A stretch of DNA of 64,000 nucleotides from CAWKOH01 sp963851245 (GTDB lineage Bacteria; Actinomycetota; Acidimicrobiia; Acidimicrobiales; Palsa-688), in assembly GCA_963851245.1 (NCBI GenBank), contig CAWKOH010000011.1:62001-126000 (forward strand). Reading direction: 5' to 3'. Each line of letters opens with the position of its first letter. Within the stretch, counting starts at the first letter, position 1. Of this stretch, positions 1 through 8,665 are shown in pieces. Under the pieces are notes generated by a model. It did no database searches, was not told where the DNA came from, and saw only the letters and a list, made by a program, of their open reading frames with translations. The position numbers and the translations under genes were made by a program.

Positions 1-2
1 CC

Positions 3-323
3 CTGGCCGACCCCCACCCGCTCACCGTCGCCGCCATGGTCGACGTCCTCGGTGAGGCGACCGGCCGACGGGTGATCCGCGTCCCTTTACCTCGCCGCCT
101 GGCTAAGGCGGTCATTCGGTACGTGCCGGGGGTCCACCGCTTGATGAGCATGCCAGCTGAGCTGGTCGATTACTTCGCAGACCCGACCTGGTACATGACC
201 ACGAACACCACGGTCGACCTTGCGGAATCTGGGATCGCTGTCCCGCCGCTCGCCACCTATGCCGGTCGCCTCGTCGAGTACATGAGAGCGCATCCGGAGG
301 TCGGCCCGGAGGCCATGGCCTGA
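3..323 (+). CDS. NmrA-like / SDR NAD(P)-binding protein, C-terminal part
   Basis: The reading frame is open from the left edge of the window, so the start lies outside it. The visible part reads LADPHPLTVAAMVDVLGEAT and then a tail with aromatic residues and EYMRAHPEV near the end. This layout (a 'DPxxLTVxEMxxxLxxATG' segment followed by a helical tail) is typical of the C-terminal half of atypical short-chain dehydrogenases of the NmrA/HSCARG type, which bind NAD(P) and often act as sugar-nucleotide or redox-sensing reductases. The Rossmann motif is not in the window, so the substrate cannot be judged. Confidence 0.6.
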   Translation: MADPHPLTVAAMVDVLGEATGRRVIRVPLPRRLAKAVIRYVPGVHRLMSMPAELVDYFADPTWYMTTNTTVDLAESGIAVPPLATYAGRLVEYMRAHPEVGPEAMA

Positions 324-441
324 GCTGGCGGCCTGGAAGGCACACCAGCCGCATAGACGGTTCTGCTGAGAGTTCTGTCCGCCCGGATTTCAGTGTGAGA
401 TGCTTTGTCCGATCACTTTGCTTCTCCAACGGAGGTGCGAG

Positions 442-1356
442 ATGAACGCGGAGGAACTGCGAGCGACTATCCGGCTAGGTGGTCACATCTTCGCCGGAGT
501 CTCCTCCAAAGTGGAGGAGACTCATAGGGCTGTGGCGGGACGGGCATTCGGCGCGAACGGGACGCCCAGCGTGCCCGTGAGAACGCTCCATGACCACATC
601 GCTGGTGCCGTGTACAACGGGTTGCGTGTCGGCGGATTGACCGCAGGAGCAGTGGCCGGCGAGGTATTCAGCCGGGTGGTGCCCTCCTCCGCGGCGGTAA
701 GCGGCACGCGGTTGGGCAACCAGGCGCTGGCGGCTCTGAACGGAATCGCCGGTCATCAGCTGGGGGGCGATCTGGCCGCGCTGGCCATCCCCATGGCCGT
801 ACGAGCCGCTGGCCGCGACGTCAACCTGACGCCACTCGACGTCGCGGCCGCCTTCCCCGACACAGCCTCGAAGCTGGCGGTATTTGTCCACGGACTGGCC
901 GAGACAGAGAACTCGTGGACTCCGAAGGCCATGGACGACAACGAGGTCGGATACGGGCCGCTCCTGAGCACAGAGCTGGGTTACACCCCGATCTACATCC
1001 GCTATAACACCGGCTGTCATGTATCGGAGAACGGACGATCCTTGGGACGCCTACTTGATGATCTCGTCAGCGCATGGCCTGTCCCACCTGATGAGCTACT
1101 GCTCGTAGGCCACTCTATGGGCGGCCTGGTTATCCGCAGCGCCTGTCACTACGGTGCGGCCGAAGACCAACCCTGGGTTCCGCTTGTCCGCCACATCGTC
1201 TACCTGGGCACTCCGCACCTCGGGGCGCCCTTGGCCAAAGCGGCAGCCCTTGTCCGCCGTTCGCGGTGGACTCAATCCGAACGTCGTGAGCTGCACGTCC
1301 GGACGTCGCCAGTGGGCAGCATCGAGGCCCATCAGGGTCAATCTCAGGCGGACTGA
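442..1356 (+). CDS. Alpha/beta-hydrolase (PGAP1/lipase-like), C-terminally truncated
   Basis: The start was put at ATG 442 because GGAGGTGCGAG lies just upstream; an ATG at 400 has no ribosome site. The protein has an oxyanion-hole segment (VHGLAETENSW, about residue 145) and a clear nucleophile elbow GHSMGG (about residue 225), followed by YLGTPHLGAPL, as in PGAP1-like or triacylglycerol-lipase-like esterases. After APL the sequence stops resembling the family and becomes basic and low-quality, and no frame carries the missing Asp/His region. The gene therefore seems to have lost about 100 C-terminal residues and is probably non-functional. Its end overlaps the end of the convergent patatin gene by 13 bases. 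Confidence 0.65.
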   Translation: MNAEELRATIRLGGHIFAGVSSKVEETHRAVAGRAFGANGTPSVPVRTLHDHIAGAVYNGLRVGGLTAGAVAGEVFSRVVPSSAAVSGTRLGNQALAALNGIAGHQLGGDLAALAIPMAVRAAGRDVNLTPLDVAAAFPDTASKLAVFVHGLAETENSWTPKAMDDNEVGYGPLLSTELGYTPIYIRYNTGCHVSENGRSLGRLLDDLVSAWPVPPDELLLVGHSMGGLVIRSACHYGAAEDQPWVPLVRHIVYLGTPHLGAPLAKAAALVRRSRWTQSERRELHVRTSPVGSIEAHQGQSQAD

Positions 1357-2345
1357 GGAGGTATCGGCTGCGCTGACCCGCCGGGAACCCCGAGGCGGAA
1401 GGCAGCGCGCACCTCGGGGTTGCGGGCCTTGGTGTGGGCTGAGGTGAAGGCGGCGCGGGTGATGTCGTCGACCCGGTCCCGGGACATCCAGTCGTTGCCC
1501 ATCACACCTAGCACGGCGGTGTCCGGCTCGAAGAGCAGCACCTTGAGGCCGGCGGCTCGTAGCGCCCGGAGCTCAAGGGCGAGGCGGAAGCCGGCGTGGC
1601 GCCGCACCATGCCGGCGACGTCGGTGGGGATTCTTTGACCACCTGACATCGCAGACACCACGATCACCAAGTCGAGGTCCTGGCGCGAAAGTACTGCCGC
1701 GTTGGTGGGAGAGTGCACGCCGCCGTCCACGTATGCGATCCCATCGATCGTCACCGGGGCGAAGTAGCCGGGGACGGCGCAGGACGCGGACACAGCCAGG
1801 TGGAGGGGGGCTTGGGGCGACCCCGGACGACCGAAGACAACTCGACGCCCGTCCCGACGGCGTACCGCGCATATCCACAGGTTCCCGTCTGGCCAGCCCG
1901 TTGCTTCGACTATCCGCAACGGCTTGAGGAGTTGGCAAACGTCGGTCCGACCGGGCGCCAGCAAGGTCAGCAGCAGCCCCACCCCTGGAGGCTGCCACGG
2001 ACGAAGCAGCAGGCGCCGGACCAGCGCCGGCCCGGGAAGCGACGGCCGGCGCAACACGTGTGACGCCCCAAACGGTTCGAGCTCGGGATACTGGGGGCCG
2101 AACAGATCCTCGAGCAGCTGACCCTCTACCGATAGCGGCGTCCGGGTTGTCCAGGCCGCCAGATCTCGGGCGCTGACCCGGCCTCGCAACAGCGTGGCTG
2201 TGATCGACCCCGCAGAGGTGCCCACAATAAGGTCGGCCGTGCGCGCATCCCAGCCGAGGTCCGCTTCGAGGGCGGCCAGGACGCCGGCTTGGTAGGCCTG
2301 TCCGGCGATCCCTCCCGCACCCAAGACCAACCCGACCCGTGTCAT
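1344..2345 (-). CDS. Patatin-like phospholipase
   Basis: Patatin-family lipid acyl hydrolases use a Ser-Asp dyad. Visible are the glycine-rich oxyanion motif GAGGIAGQAY near the N-terminus, the nucleophile motif GTSAG (about residue 40) and the DGG catalytic Asp motif (YVDGGVHSPTNA, about residue 195). The start was taken as ATG 2345, directly before TRVGLVLGAGG; the frame stays open for 53 more codons upstream, but that stretch is polar and unlike the family. A mini-frame, ATG GCC ... TGA, with a GAGGAG site ends on this ATG (ATGA overlap) and could be a leader. Likely cytoplasmic or peripheral; it may release fatty acids from stored or membrane lipid, fitting the acyltransferase genes nearby. 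Confidence 0.85.
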   Translation of the reverse strand: MTRVGLVLGAGGIAGQAYQAGVLAALEADLGWDARTADLIVGTSAGSITATLLRGRVSARDLAAWTTRTPLSVEGQLLEDLFGPQYPELEPFGASHVLRRPSLPGPALVRRLLLRPWQPPGVGLLLTLLAPGRTDVCQLLKPLRIVEATGWPDGNLWICAVRRRDGRRVVFGRPGSPQAPLHLAVSASCAVPGYFAPVTIDGIAYVDGGVHSPTNAAVLSRQDLDLVIVVSAMSGGQRIPTDVAGMVRRHAGFRLALELRALRAAGLKVLLFEPDTAVLGVMGNDWMSRDRVDDITRAAFTSAHTKARNPEVRAAFRLGVPGGSAQPIPPQSA

Positions 2346-2572
2346 GCAATGCCAGGATGGGCCATAACGGCTCCTCTCGGCAGGGTCTTTCGTTCCTTTC
2401 CGCCGCAACGGGTAGTTGAATGCGTCCGATGGGCGCTCGTCGTGGCTGTCGGGTCGGTGGCTCTGCGGCCGTGTCTGCTGATCGCCGTCCCCAATAGGGG
2501 TCAAAAGGCCCTGATAGGCATACCAAGCAAGTCGTAAAATGAGATAGTTAGCAGAGAGAGAGGAGGTGTCGG

Positions 2573-2878
2573 ATGAAGGTGTACGAGATCGTGGATCAAA
2601 ACCAGAAGGCCGCCGTGTTAGCCCTGCACCATCGCAACGAGGCGGTCCTGGACGCGGTGAAGCCCTTCTTCACCATGTCGGAGCGGTTGCTCAACGCAAC
2701 GGCCGAACTTCCATATGTTGGTCCGCTGCCGACCCCGAAGGAGGCCGTCGCCCAGTGGTTCGGGTTCTTCGGTGAGATCCTCAGGGAGGAAAGGGAGCTG
2801 TTGCTGGGTGGCGTGAGCTTGCTCTCGGAGCCTGCGGTTGAGTCGCCGGCGGTGAAGCCGGCCGCGAAGGCCGCGTGA
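2573..2878 (+). CDS. Small phasin/HbhA-like protein
   Basis: A 101-residue protein with a good ribosome site (GAGGAGGTG). It is mostly predicted amphipathic helix and ends in a Pro/Ala/Lys-rich tail (VKPAAKAA), as in phasins and mycobacterial heparin-binding haemagglutinin, which coat lipid or polyhydroxyalkanoate inclusions. The next gene encodes an XRE regulator resembling Rv0474, the neighbour of hbhA (Rv0475) in Mycobacterium, and two WS/DGAT genes follow. Context and composition suggest a lipid-inclusion surface protein; sequence identity to phasins is weak, so the name is tentative. Confidence 0.6.
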   Translation: MKVYEIVDQNQKAAVLALHHRNEAVLDAVKPFFTMSERLLNATAELPYVGPLPTPKEAVAQWFGFFGEILREERELLLGGVSLLSEPAVESPAVKPAAKAA

Positions 2879-2895
2879 GCGTGCCGGGGTAACGG

Positions 2896-3285
2896 ATGCC
2901 CAATTCCAGAGATAGTGCCGAAGGCGGGGTCAGCGCCTTCGGCGCTTATCTCCGCGCCCAGAGGCAAGCAGCCCGGCTGACCCTCCGGGAACTCGCGGAT
3001 CTGGCGAACATCTCCAATCCCTACCTGAGCCAGTTGGAACGGGGACTGCACGCGCCGTCTGTTGCCGTGATTCGTTCGCTGGCCGAAGCACTCAATCTGT
3101 CGGCGGAAGTCTTGCTGGCTGAGGCGGCCGGTTTGGAACGGGTGGCCGGGGTGGAGTCAGCCGACAAGGAGAGGGCCGGTACCGTCGGTGTTGAGGCCGC
3201 GATCAGGGCGGACGATTCGCTCACCGAGTCACAGAAACGAGCCCTGCGGGTTGTTTACCGCTCAATGGTCGAAGGCAACCATTAG
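2896..3285 (+). CDS. XRE-family transcriptional regulator (Rv0474-like)
   Basis: A 129-residue protein with a standard XRE/Cro helix-turn-helix at about residues 16-70: FGAYLRAQRQAARLTLREL, then ISNPYLSQLERG, then PSVAVIRSLAEAL. Spacing and wording match the small regulator next to hbhA in mycobacteria. It starts 17 bases after the phasin-like gene and is probably co-transcribed with it. It likely controls the phasin-like gene and perhaps the WS/DGAT genes on the other strand. Its stop overlaps the stop of the convergent WS/DGAT gene by 4 bases. Confidence 0.85.
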   Translation: MPNSRDSAEGGVSAFGAYLRAQRQAARLTLRELADLANISNPYLSQLERGLHAPSVAVIRSLAEALNLSAEVLLAEAAGLERVAGVESADKERAGTVGVEAAIRADDSLTESQKRALRVVYRSMVEGNH

Positions 3286-4688
3286 AAGGAGTTCCTTGCC
3301 GCCTTCTCCATTGCAGCGAACCCCGCGTCAATGCCGCTCACCAGCAAGTCCAGGTCCGGGAATCGGTCGTGGTCGGCCCACAGCCCGAGGGTCAGCTGAT
3401 GGTGGTAAGACAGGATCCCGATGCTGACTGTCAGGTTGCCCGCCAGTGGTACCAGAGGGAACGCCTCGAGCATCTCGGCCCCCATGAAGTAGAGCGGAAT
3501 CGGAGGACCGGGCACATTGGTGACAACGAGGTTGAAGAGCGGCTGGCGGTGCATCAGATCTGCCACTGACGCGATAAGCGGTTCGGGCCAGATCTGCATG
3601 ACCGTGAGGAGGGCATGCGAGAGCTCTACCTCGTGGTGTTCACGTGCCTTCCGTACCGCCGCGCATACCGTTGCGAACCGCTCGTCGGGATCGAGATCGC
3701 GCACCGGAAGTGGAACGATGAGAGCTGCCAGACGGTTTCCGAGAGCGCCGTGGTCATCGTCTGAGCGCATCGATACCGGTACCAATGCGTGCAGGTGTGC
3801 ACCGTAAAGAGTTTCATCTCGAGACGAGACAAGCTCCTGCAGTCCGGCTGAGACTGCCGACAGAACGAGATCGTTGACTGTTCCCCCCAGCGCATGCGCC
3901 GTTTGACGGGTCTCCTCCAACGACCGGCGGATCACCCTGTATCGACGACGGCCGCCTATCTGTTGGTTAAGTGACGAGCGCGGGGCCAGCAAATCGGTGA
4001 GCAGGCTGAGCGTCGCCCCGCTAAGTTGCCTGCCTCTGCGAAGCGCGCTGATAGGGCCCTTGGCCAGAACGGCGACATCCTTGGCGATACTGACTGGCAG
4101 GTCCATGGCTGCTTGGGCCGCCCGGACGCAAGGGAGGACACGCTCAATCGAACTTGGCCTGATCGGACGTTCGCCATTTCCGGAATGGGCGACGGTCGGT
4201 TCGACGTCCAGGAGCATCACGGAGAGATGCAACCCACCGATACCGTCCACTAGTGAGTGGTGGATCTTTTCCAACACTGCGACCCGGCCTCCGTCGAGCC
4301 CGTCGATGAACCACAACTCCCACAGGGGATGCGAGCGATCCAGAACCTTCATGTGTTGGTCTTCCACGAAGGACATGAGTTGTCCGTCGGTGCCGGGCGG
4401 AGGAAGCGACGTAGCCTTAACGTGGCGGGTGATGTCGAAAGACTTGTCGTCGACCCATCGAGGGCGGGCGGCTCTCCCGAGGGGCCACACCGGATGCTGG
4501 AACAGCCGGGGGACCGCCATGAACTTTGACTCGACGTGGTCCTGGAGCGTGCCCAGGCGAAGGTTCCCGTCCGGGCCACGCCATCCGGCGCCGTCATAGA
4601 TCGAGAGGCTCCCGATGGTCATTGGGGTAGACGGCGATTCGGCGTATAGAAATCCCGCCTCGAGTGCGCTGAGTGGAGCCGAGTTCAC
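3282..4688 (-). CDS. Wax ester synthase/diacylglycerol acyltransferase (WS/DGAT)
   Basis: A 468-residue bacterial WS/DGAT, which makes triacylglycerol or wax esters from acyl-CoA. The catalytic motif HHSLVDGIGG (HHxxxDG) is at about residue 142, and the C-terminal DUF1298 half carries the family's NVPGPP segment (about residue 390). The N-terminus LSALEAGFLYAES matches the usual family start. The ATG overlaps the stop of the upstream WS/DGAT by 4 bases (ATGA), so the two are translationally coupled paralogues. Confidence 0.92.
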   Translation of the reverse strand: MNSAPLSALEAGFLYAESPSTPMTIGSLSIYDGAGWRGPDGNLRLGTLQDHVESKFMAVPRLFQHPVWPLGRAARPRWVDDKSFDITRHVKATSLPPPGTDGQLMSFVEDQHMKVLDRSHPLWELWFIDGLDGGRVAVLEKIHHSLVDGIGGLHLSVMLLDVEPTVAHSGNGERPIRPSSIERVLPCVRAAQAAMDLPVSIAKDVAVLAKGPISALRRGRQLSGATLSLLTDLLAPRSSLNQQIGGRRRYRVIRRSLEETRQTAHALGGTVNDLVLSAVSAGLQELVSSRDETLYGAHLHALVPVSMRSDDDHGALGNRLAALIVPLPVRDLDPDERFATVCAAVRKAREHHEVELSHALLTVMQIWPEPLIASVADLMHRQPLFNLVVTNVPGPPIPLYFMGAEMLEAFPLVPLAGNLTVSIGILSYHHQLTLGLWADHDRFPDLDLLVSGIDAGFAAMEKAARNSF

Positions 4689-6112
4689 CGTGCCCCCCCA
4701 TAGGTTGAACCGTTTACCGACCTATCCGGAACGCCGGCTCCAACCGCGATCACCTCGTCCATCTGCTCCGAGATACAAGCCGTCAGAAAGTCAGGATCGG
4801 CAACGGCCTGGCGATCCATGTTCAGCCCGATGCAAGCGACACCGACGTGGGACAGCAATGCCACATTGATGGCCGCTCCCGACAACGGTGCGAAGGCGAA
4901 CTGCCTGGTGATTTCGGCCCCGGCGATATAGCAGCGCGATGGCATCCCCGGAACGTTGGTCGCAATGAAGTCCACTCCCTTGAGCAGCGACCCCATTACC
5001 GCGGTTGTGAGCTGCGCTGGGAGGATATTCAGCACCCCCGCGACTGCTCCCGTGAACGGCAGAGCCGGCTCGCTACGCCACTTCCTTGACACAGCACGAA
5101 CTTGCTGAATTCGGGCAACCGGGTCAGGCTCGGATACAGGCAGCGTGAAACGCACCGGTACGAATCTGTTTCCGCCCGGGGGATCCCCCGCCCTGCGCAG
5201 ACTGACCGGCAAGGTGAGGCGCAGGTCCTCGACCCTCTGTCCGTGCGCCAGATGATAACGGTGTAAACCGCCGGCCAGTGCCGCGAGAAAAACATCGTTA
5301 ATGCTGCCCTGGGTCGCCGTCCCAGCCCGCTTGAGGTCGTCGAGTGGCCGTTCGCAGACGTCAAAATGCCAGTCGGTACTGTGACCGACGAGCACCGACG
5401 ACCGGCGGCCGCCCGCCGGAGCAACGAGTCGCCCGATCGACACGGCGGTCCGGATCGCATTGCCGGCGGACTCGGGAAGATGGACCGCGTCGGCCGCCAC
5501 CCCACCTGCCGCAGCTACGAGCCGCAGGGCAAGCGGCCGGTCGAGGGGCTCTACTCCGCTTTCTTCCATAGCTGGGCGGGGATGGGCTGGACGCCGGGAG
5601 GCGTCGAGGAGCGTCATCAGCAACTGCACTCCTCCAACTCCGTCCGTTACAGAATGGTGGACCTTCAGAACCAACGCCGCGCCACCCGTTTCCAGGCCTT
5701 CGACCACGACCATCTCCCACAGCGGCCGGGTCTTGTCGAAACCGGACCCTGCCAACGCCGCCGCGAAATCCAAGAGCCACCGTCGGTCCCGGGGTTTCGG
5801 TGCCGCGACTGTCCTGAAGTGGTAATCGAGGTTCACATTGCCGGCGTCTGCCCATCGGGGTGTGAGGCCTCCCCTTCCTGCAGGTTCGACGACTTGGCGC
5901 ATCCTCGGTATGTCTCGCATCGCCTGCTCTACCCGGGAGCGCAGCCTCATTCGATCAGGTGGCCGGTCGAGCATCGATACTGCGATCACCGTCGAGCGAA
6001 GCTCGGGATCCCGTTCTATCGTCCACATGACCGAGTCGGAGGCGGACATCGAGGCGGTGAACCCGGTGGCATTCATCGGCAGCTCATGGACGGTAGATGC
6101 TGCGTATGGCAA
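4685..6112 (-). CDS. Wax ester synthase/diacylglycerol acyltransferase (WS/DGAT), first of pair
   Basis: A second WS/DGAT of about 475 residues with the motif HHSVTDGVGG (about residue 150) and a C-terminal NVPGMP segment. The longest frame begins with TTG at 6112 behind a tight AGAGG; ATG 6076 (MNATGFTASM) or ATG 6049 (MSASDSVMW) are equally plausible, since homologues usually begin close to the MSxxD segment. It forms a two-gene operon with the downstream paralogue. A role in storage-lipid synthesis is inferred from family and neighbours. Confidence 0.9.
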   Translation of the reverse strand: MPYAASTVHELPMNATGFTASMSASDSVMWTIERDPELRSTVIAVSMLDRPPDRMRLRSRVEQAMRDIPRMRQVVEPAGRGGLTPRWADAGNVNLDYHFRTVAAPKPRDRRWLLDFAAALAGSGFDKTRPLWEMVVVEGLETGGAALVLKVHHSVTDGVGGVQLLMTLLDASRRPAHPRPAMEESGVEPLDRPLALRLVAAAGGVAADAVHLPESAGNAIRTAVSIGRLVAPAGGRRSSVLVGHSTDWHFDVCERPLDDLKRAGTATQGSINDVFLAALAGGLHRYHLAHGQRVEDLRLTLPVSLRRAGDPPGGNRFVPVRFTLPVSEPDPVARIQQVRAVSRKWRSEPALPFTGAVAGVLNILPAQLTTAVMGSLLKGVDFIATNVPGMPSRCYIAGAEITRQFAFAPLSGAAINVALLSHVGVACIGLNMDRQAVADPDFLTACISEQMDEVIAVGAGVPDRSVNGSTYGGAR

Positions 6113-6229
6113 TAACCTCTCACTAGTCGAGGATGGGCGCCGGCCCGGGAATCTGTGTAGGGCCGAAGGGCATCATTTGGGGACCTACGGCCCTTCGCGG
6201 GGCCGGCCCGGGATGGCATCCTTAGCCTT

Positions 6230-6525
6230 GTGCGGGATAAATCTCCGTCGCGGTCGGAAAACGAGCGGCACCCGGCCCTGGTGACGGGCCGTCGTTCGAT
6301 CGTCTTCGTCGCCTTGGCGCTGACGAGCCTGGTCGCCACGGCGCTGTGATCGACGGAACCTGGCAGCGACCAAGCCTGATCGACGACACCGAGCTGGTTC
6401 ACGCCGCCGGGCACTCCATTCCGCTCACCCCGGGCCAGACGTGGATCGAACTTGTGCCGACAACTGTCAACGTGACCGTCAGCCGTATCAGTGTCAGCCG
6501 GCCTCGTCCGAGCCACTCCAGCTAG
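6230..6525 (+). pseudogene. Remnant of a DUF3048 (YerB-like) lipoprotein gene
   Basis: A GTG at 6230 opens a 39-codon frame with a basic start and a hydrophobic segment (RRSIVFVALALTSLVATAL), ending in TGA at 6347. Immediately after, in another frame (6343-6525), comes VIDGTWQRPSLIDD, then AAGHSIPLTPGQTWIELVP, which resembles the extreme C-terminus of DUF3048 proteins. The membrane anchor thus seems joined to the C-terminal tail with the central domains deleted and the frame lost. The assignment rests on recalled family wording. The flanks 6113-6229 and 6526-6718 show no gene. Confidence 0.5.
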
Positions 6526-6718
6526 AAACCGCCGAGTCCGACCCCGGTCCCCGGCCGGCCGTCTTGCCGCGGGTCCATTTCGCCCGGCTCAACTGTCGCT
6601 TATGGATAAGCGCACGAAGCACGGCGATCTGGTTGGTCCATTCCCAGCACGCCTAAAGCCCGATTGCCGCGTGGTGGAGGGTCGAATGTGTCATAATCCT
6701 GGCGCTCCCTAGAGGCGC

Positions 6719-6883
6719 CTACCAGCGATAGAAACGATGCCTGCCCGCAGTCTCGCCCCGCCCGAGCGCGAGGCCCACGAGCCAAGCCACGAAGAGGATG
6801 ACCGCCACGATCCACACGGCGTGCACGGCAAACCCCAGACCGAAAAACAGAATCACCAGCAATAGAGCCGGAAGAATCAACAT
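6719..6883 (-). CDS. Small hydrophobic membrane protein
   Basis: The start was put at ATG 6883, which follows AAAGGGAACGGGAC; the frame's upstream extension is polar and unconvincing. The 54-residue product is almost entirely two membrane segments (LILPALLLVILFFGLGFAV and AVWIVAVILFVAWLVGLAL) followed by a basic, aromatic tail HRFYRW. This matches the short 'hydrophobic protein' common in Streptomyces and other actinobacteria, whose function is unknown. Confidence 0.7.
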   Translation of the reverse strand: MLILPALLLVILFFGLGFAVHAVWIVAVILFVAWLVGLALGRGETAGRHRFYRW

Positions 6884-7207
6884 GTCCCGTTCCCTTTCGT
6901 TGGACGGCCCCTTATATCCCGGTCCCGGCTTGCTCAAACTTCTTTCGGGACCGAAGCGCCGGACCCAACTACGAAACATCGGGACTGGTACCGATGGAGC
7001 CCCTATTCCCCAGCGCCGACTTCAGGTCCCGCACGTGTTCCTCTGTCTGTTCCATAAGCGGGTCGCAATGCCTCGGCCACGTCGGCCAGTCCTACCTTGT
7101 TGGCTTGAGCAAACCTTTCCGGTACCGCTTCAGTTCACTCGTTCCAGCCTCAAATCGGCCGCCAGAGCGCCGCGGGGGTCTTTTCCCCGCATCTACTGAA
7201 GCAACTT
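6884..7207. other. Non-coding stretch
   Basis: No convincing gene in either strand. An 8-bp inverted repeat, CGGTCCCG (6920-6927) and CGGGACCG (6946-6953), may form a hairpin in the upstream region of the small membrane protein. Confidence 0.4.
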
Positions 7208-7591
7208 CGGTCGGATCAAAGTGGGGACTCACCGCCCGGGAAAGCGAGACCCTGACCCTGGCCCTGCTCGCCATGGGTATGGCCAACCGGCCCATGTGTG
7301 CGATGCGAGCTGTCCGAGTCGGTGGAGTTGGCGGCTGCTCCAGAGGCGGGCTCGGGCGAACCCGAGGATCTCATAGCCCGGGTGATCGGAGCGCTCACTG
7401 GCGATGGTCAAGAGGATGATGTCGCCATCCTCGCCGTACGATTCGCCACCGGAGAAGCCGACCAGGAAGCGCCGGACTCTTCAGCGTTGGAGTCTCTCAC
7501 CCTCACCGACCCGGCTCCCCCGGCCTACACGACCACTTACGTCACCGCTTTCGGTTACATCAACCTGCACACCTCGTCCAAGCCCTCCTAA
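7208..7591 (+). pseudogene. Fused remnants: LuxR-type HTH piece and SpoIIE/PP2C phosphatase tail
   Basis: One frame (about 7212-7305) reads WGLTARESETLTLALLAM, the start of a LuxR/GerE helix-turn-helix, but it breaks off after NRP. A second frame from GTG 7298 reads EPEDLIARVIGALTG, then QEDDVAILAVRF, the characteristic C-terminal end of SpoIIE/RsbU-type serine phosphatases. Neither has the rest of its domain. They look like leftovers of two deleted regulatory genes. The fragment is followed by a strong hairpin (7617-7648). Confidence 0.5.
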
Positions 7592-7616
7592 TCGGTCCCA
7601 GAAGCTGTCCAGTCCC

Positions 7617-7648
7617 GGGGTTGGAGGAGGCGCGGTTCCTCCAACCCC
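7617..7648 (+). terminator. Perfect 12-bp hairpin, probable terminator
   Basis: GGGGTTGGAGGA and TCCTCCAACCCC are perfectly complementary with an 8-base loop. It lacks a T-run, as is common for actinobacterial terminators. It sits after the SpoIIE-like remnant and before the membrane protein gene at 7903. Confidence 0.6.
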
Positions 7649-7902
7649 CTGGGAAGGGCGAGCTAGCTGCTGCTGCAGGGCCTGTTGACACGTGGCTTCA
7701 CGTGGGGTGGTCAGAAACGCCCGATGCGGTCCGACACACCATACGGGCACGAAGCTTCTTGCCCCTCGTCATTCACCTGGTTGTTCAGTTTTGTCGTACC
7801 CGTGAATTGCCCGGCCGCCATTCCTGGTCGTGGCGGGAGCCCCTTAGTATGCTTTCGGCGGGGCGCCGGGGGGCGCTTGCAGTACGAAATGAGGAGGGGC
7901 CA

Positions 7903-8562
7903 ATGTCACCTCGTGACCGGCAGCGCATCGCCTTAGCGGGTTTGCTGTTTGTAGTCCTGTTCGTGGTGTCGTCTTTCGTAGTACCGTCGACGCCTGATAG
8001 CCACGCCACGGCCGCCAAGGTCATCGCCTTCTACCACAAGCACAAGACCGTGGTAGCCGTCAATGCGTGGATCATCGAGGTGGCGGTATTCGTAGGAGTG
8101 ATCTTCTTCTGGTACCTGCGCGAGTACCTATCAGCGGTTTCGGCGAACCGGCGGCTGGCCACGCTCGGCTTCGCTGGTGTCATTCTCTTCGCGACCGATG
8201 GCGGGCTGTCGGCTGGCATCAACTTTACGTTGGCAGACAGTGTCAACCACCTCTCTGGCACCACCATGCAGACGCTTAATGTCATCCAGAACGACCTGAC
8301 CGTATTCCTCAGCGGAGCTGGAGCAGCGATATTCCTCGCTGCCACCGGAGTGGTGGTAGTCCGCAGCGGAGTACTACCGCGGTGGCTGGGATGGATTGGG
8401 GTGGTCTTCGCGGTCGCTGCCTTAGCACTCCCATTTCTGGGCATCCTCGGCGTAGCGCTATGGACACTGATCACCTGCATTGTCCTGCTCGTCTCCAAGC
8501 GCAGTCCGACTTCGACCCCCGACGAGCCAATCGCGGCATCATCAGATGAGAGGCTTGCGTAG
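7903..8562 (+). CDS. Polytopic membrane protein, unknown function
   Basis: The start is ATG 7903 behind GAGGAGGGG; a longer frame upstream overlaps the hairpin and is unlikely. The 219-residue protein has about six membrane segments (for example LAGLLFVVLFVVSSFVV near the start, AWIIEVAVFVGVIFFWYL, GWIGVVFAVAALALPFLGIL, LWTLITCIVLLVS) and a short polar Ser/Pro tail. It resembles actinobacterial DUF4386-like integral membrane proteins in layout, but no catalytic motif is visible. Confidence 0.75.
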   Translation: MSPRDRQRIALAGLLFVVLFVVSSFVVPSTPDSHATAAKVIAFYHKHKTVVAVNAWIIEVAVFVGVIFFWYLREYLSAVSANRRLATLGFAGVILFATDGGLSAGINFTLADSVNHLSGTTMQTLNVIQNDLTVFLSGAGAAIFLAATGVVVVRSGVLPRWLGWIGVVFAVAALALPFLGILGVALWTLITCIVLLVSKRSPTSTPDEPIAASSDERLA

Positions 8563-8665
8563 GTCGAACTCTTCTCCGGGCGGGTTTGCTCAGGCTGACG
8601 CGGATCGGTCCGGATGACCGTGCGGGGCTAGGTGAGGGAGGCGGGTAGCATTACAGTCTCGGGAC

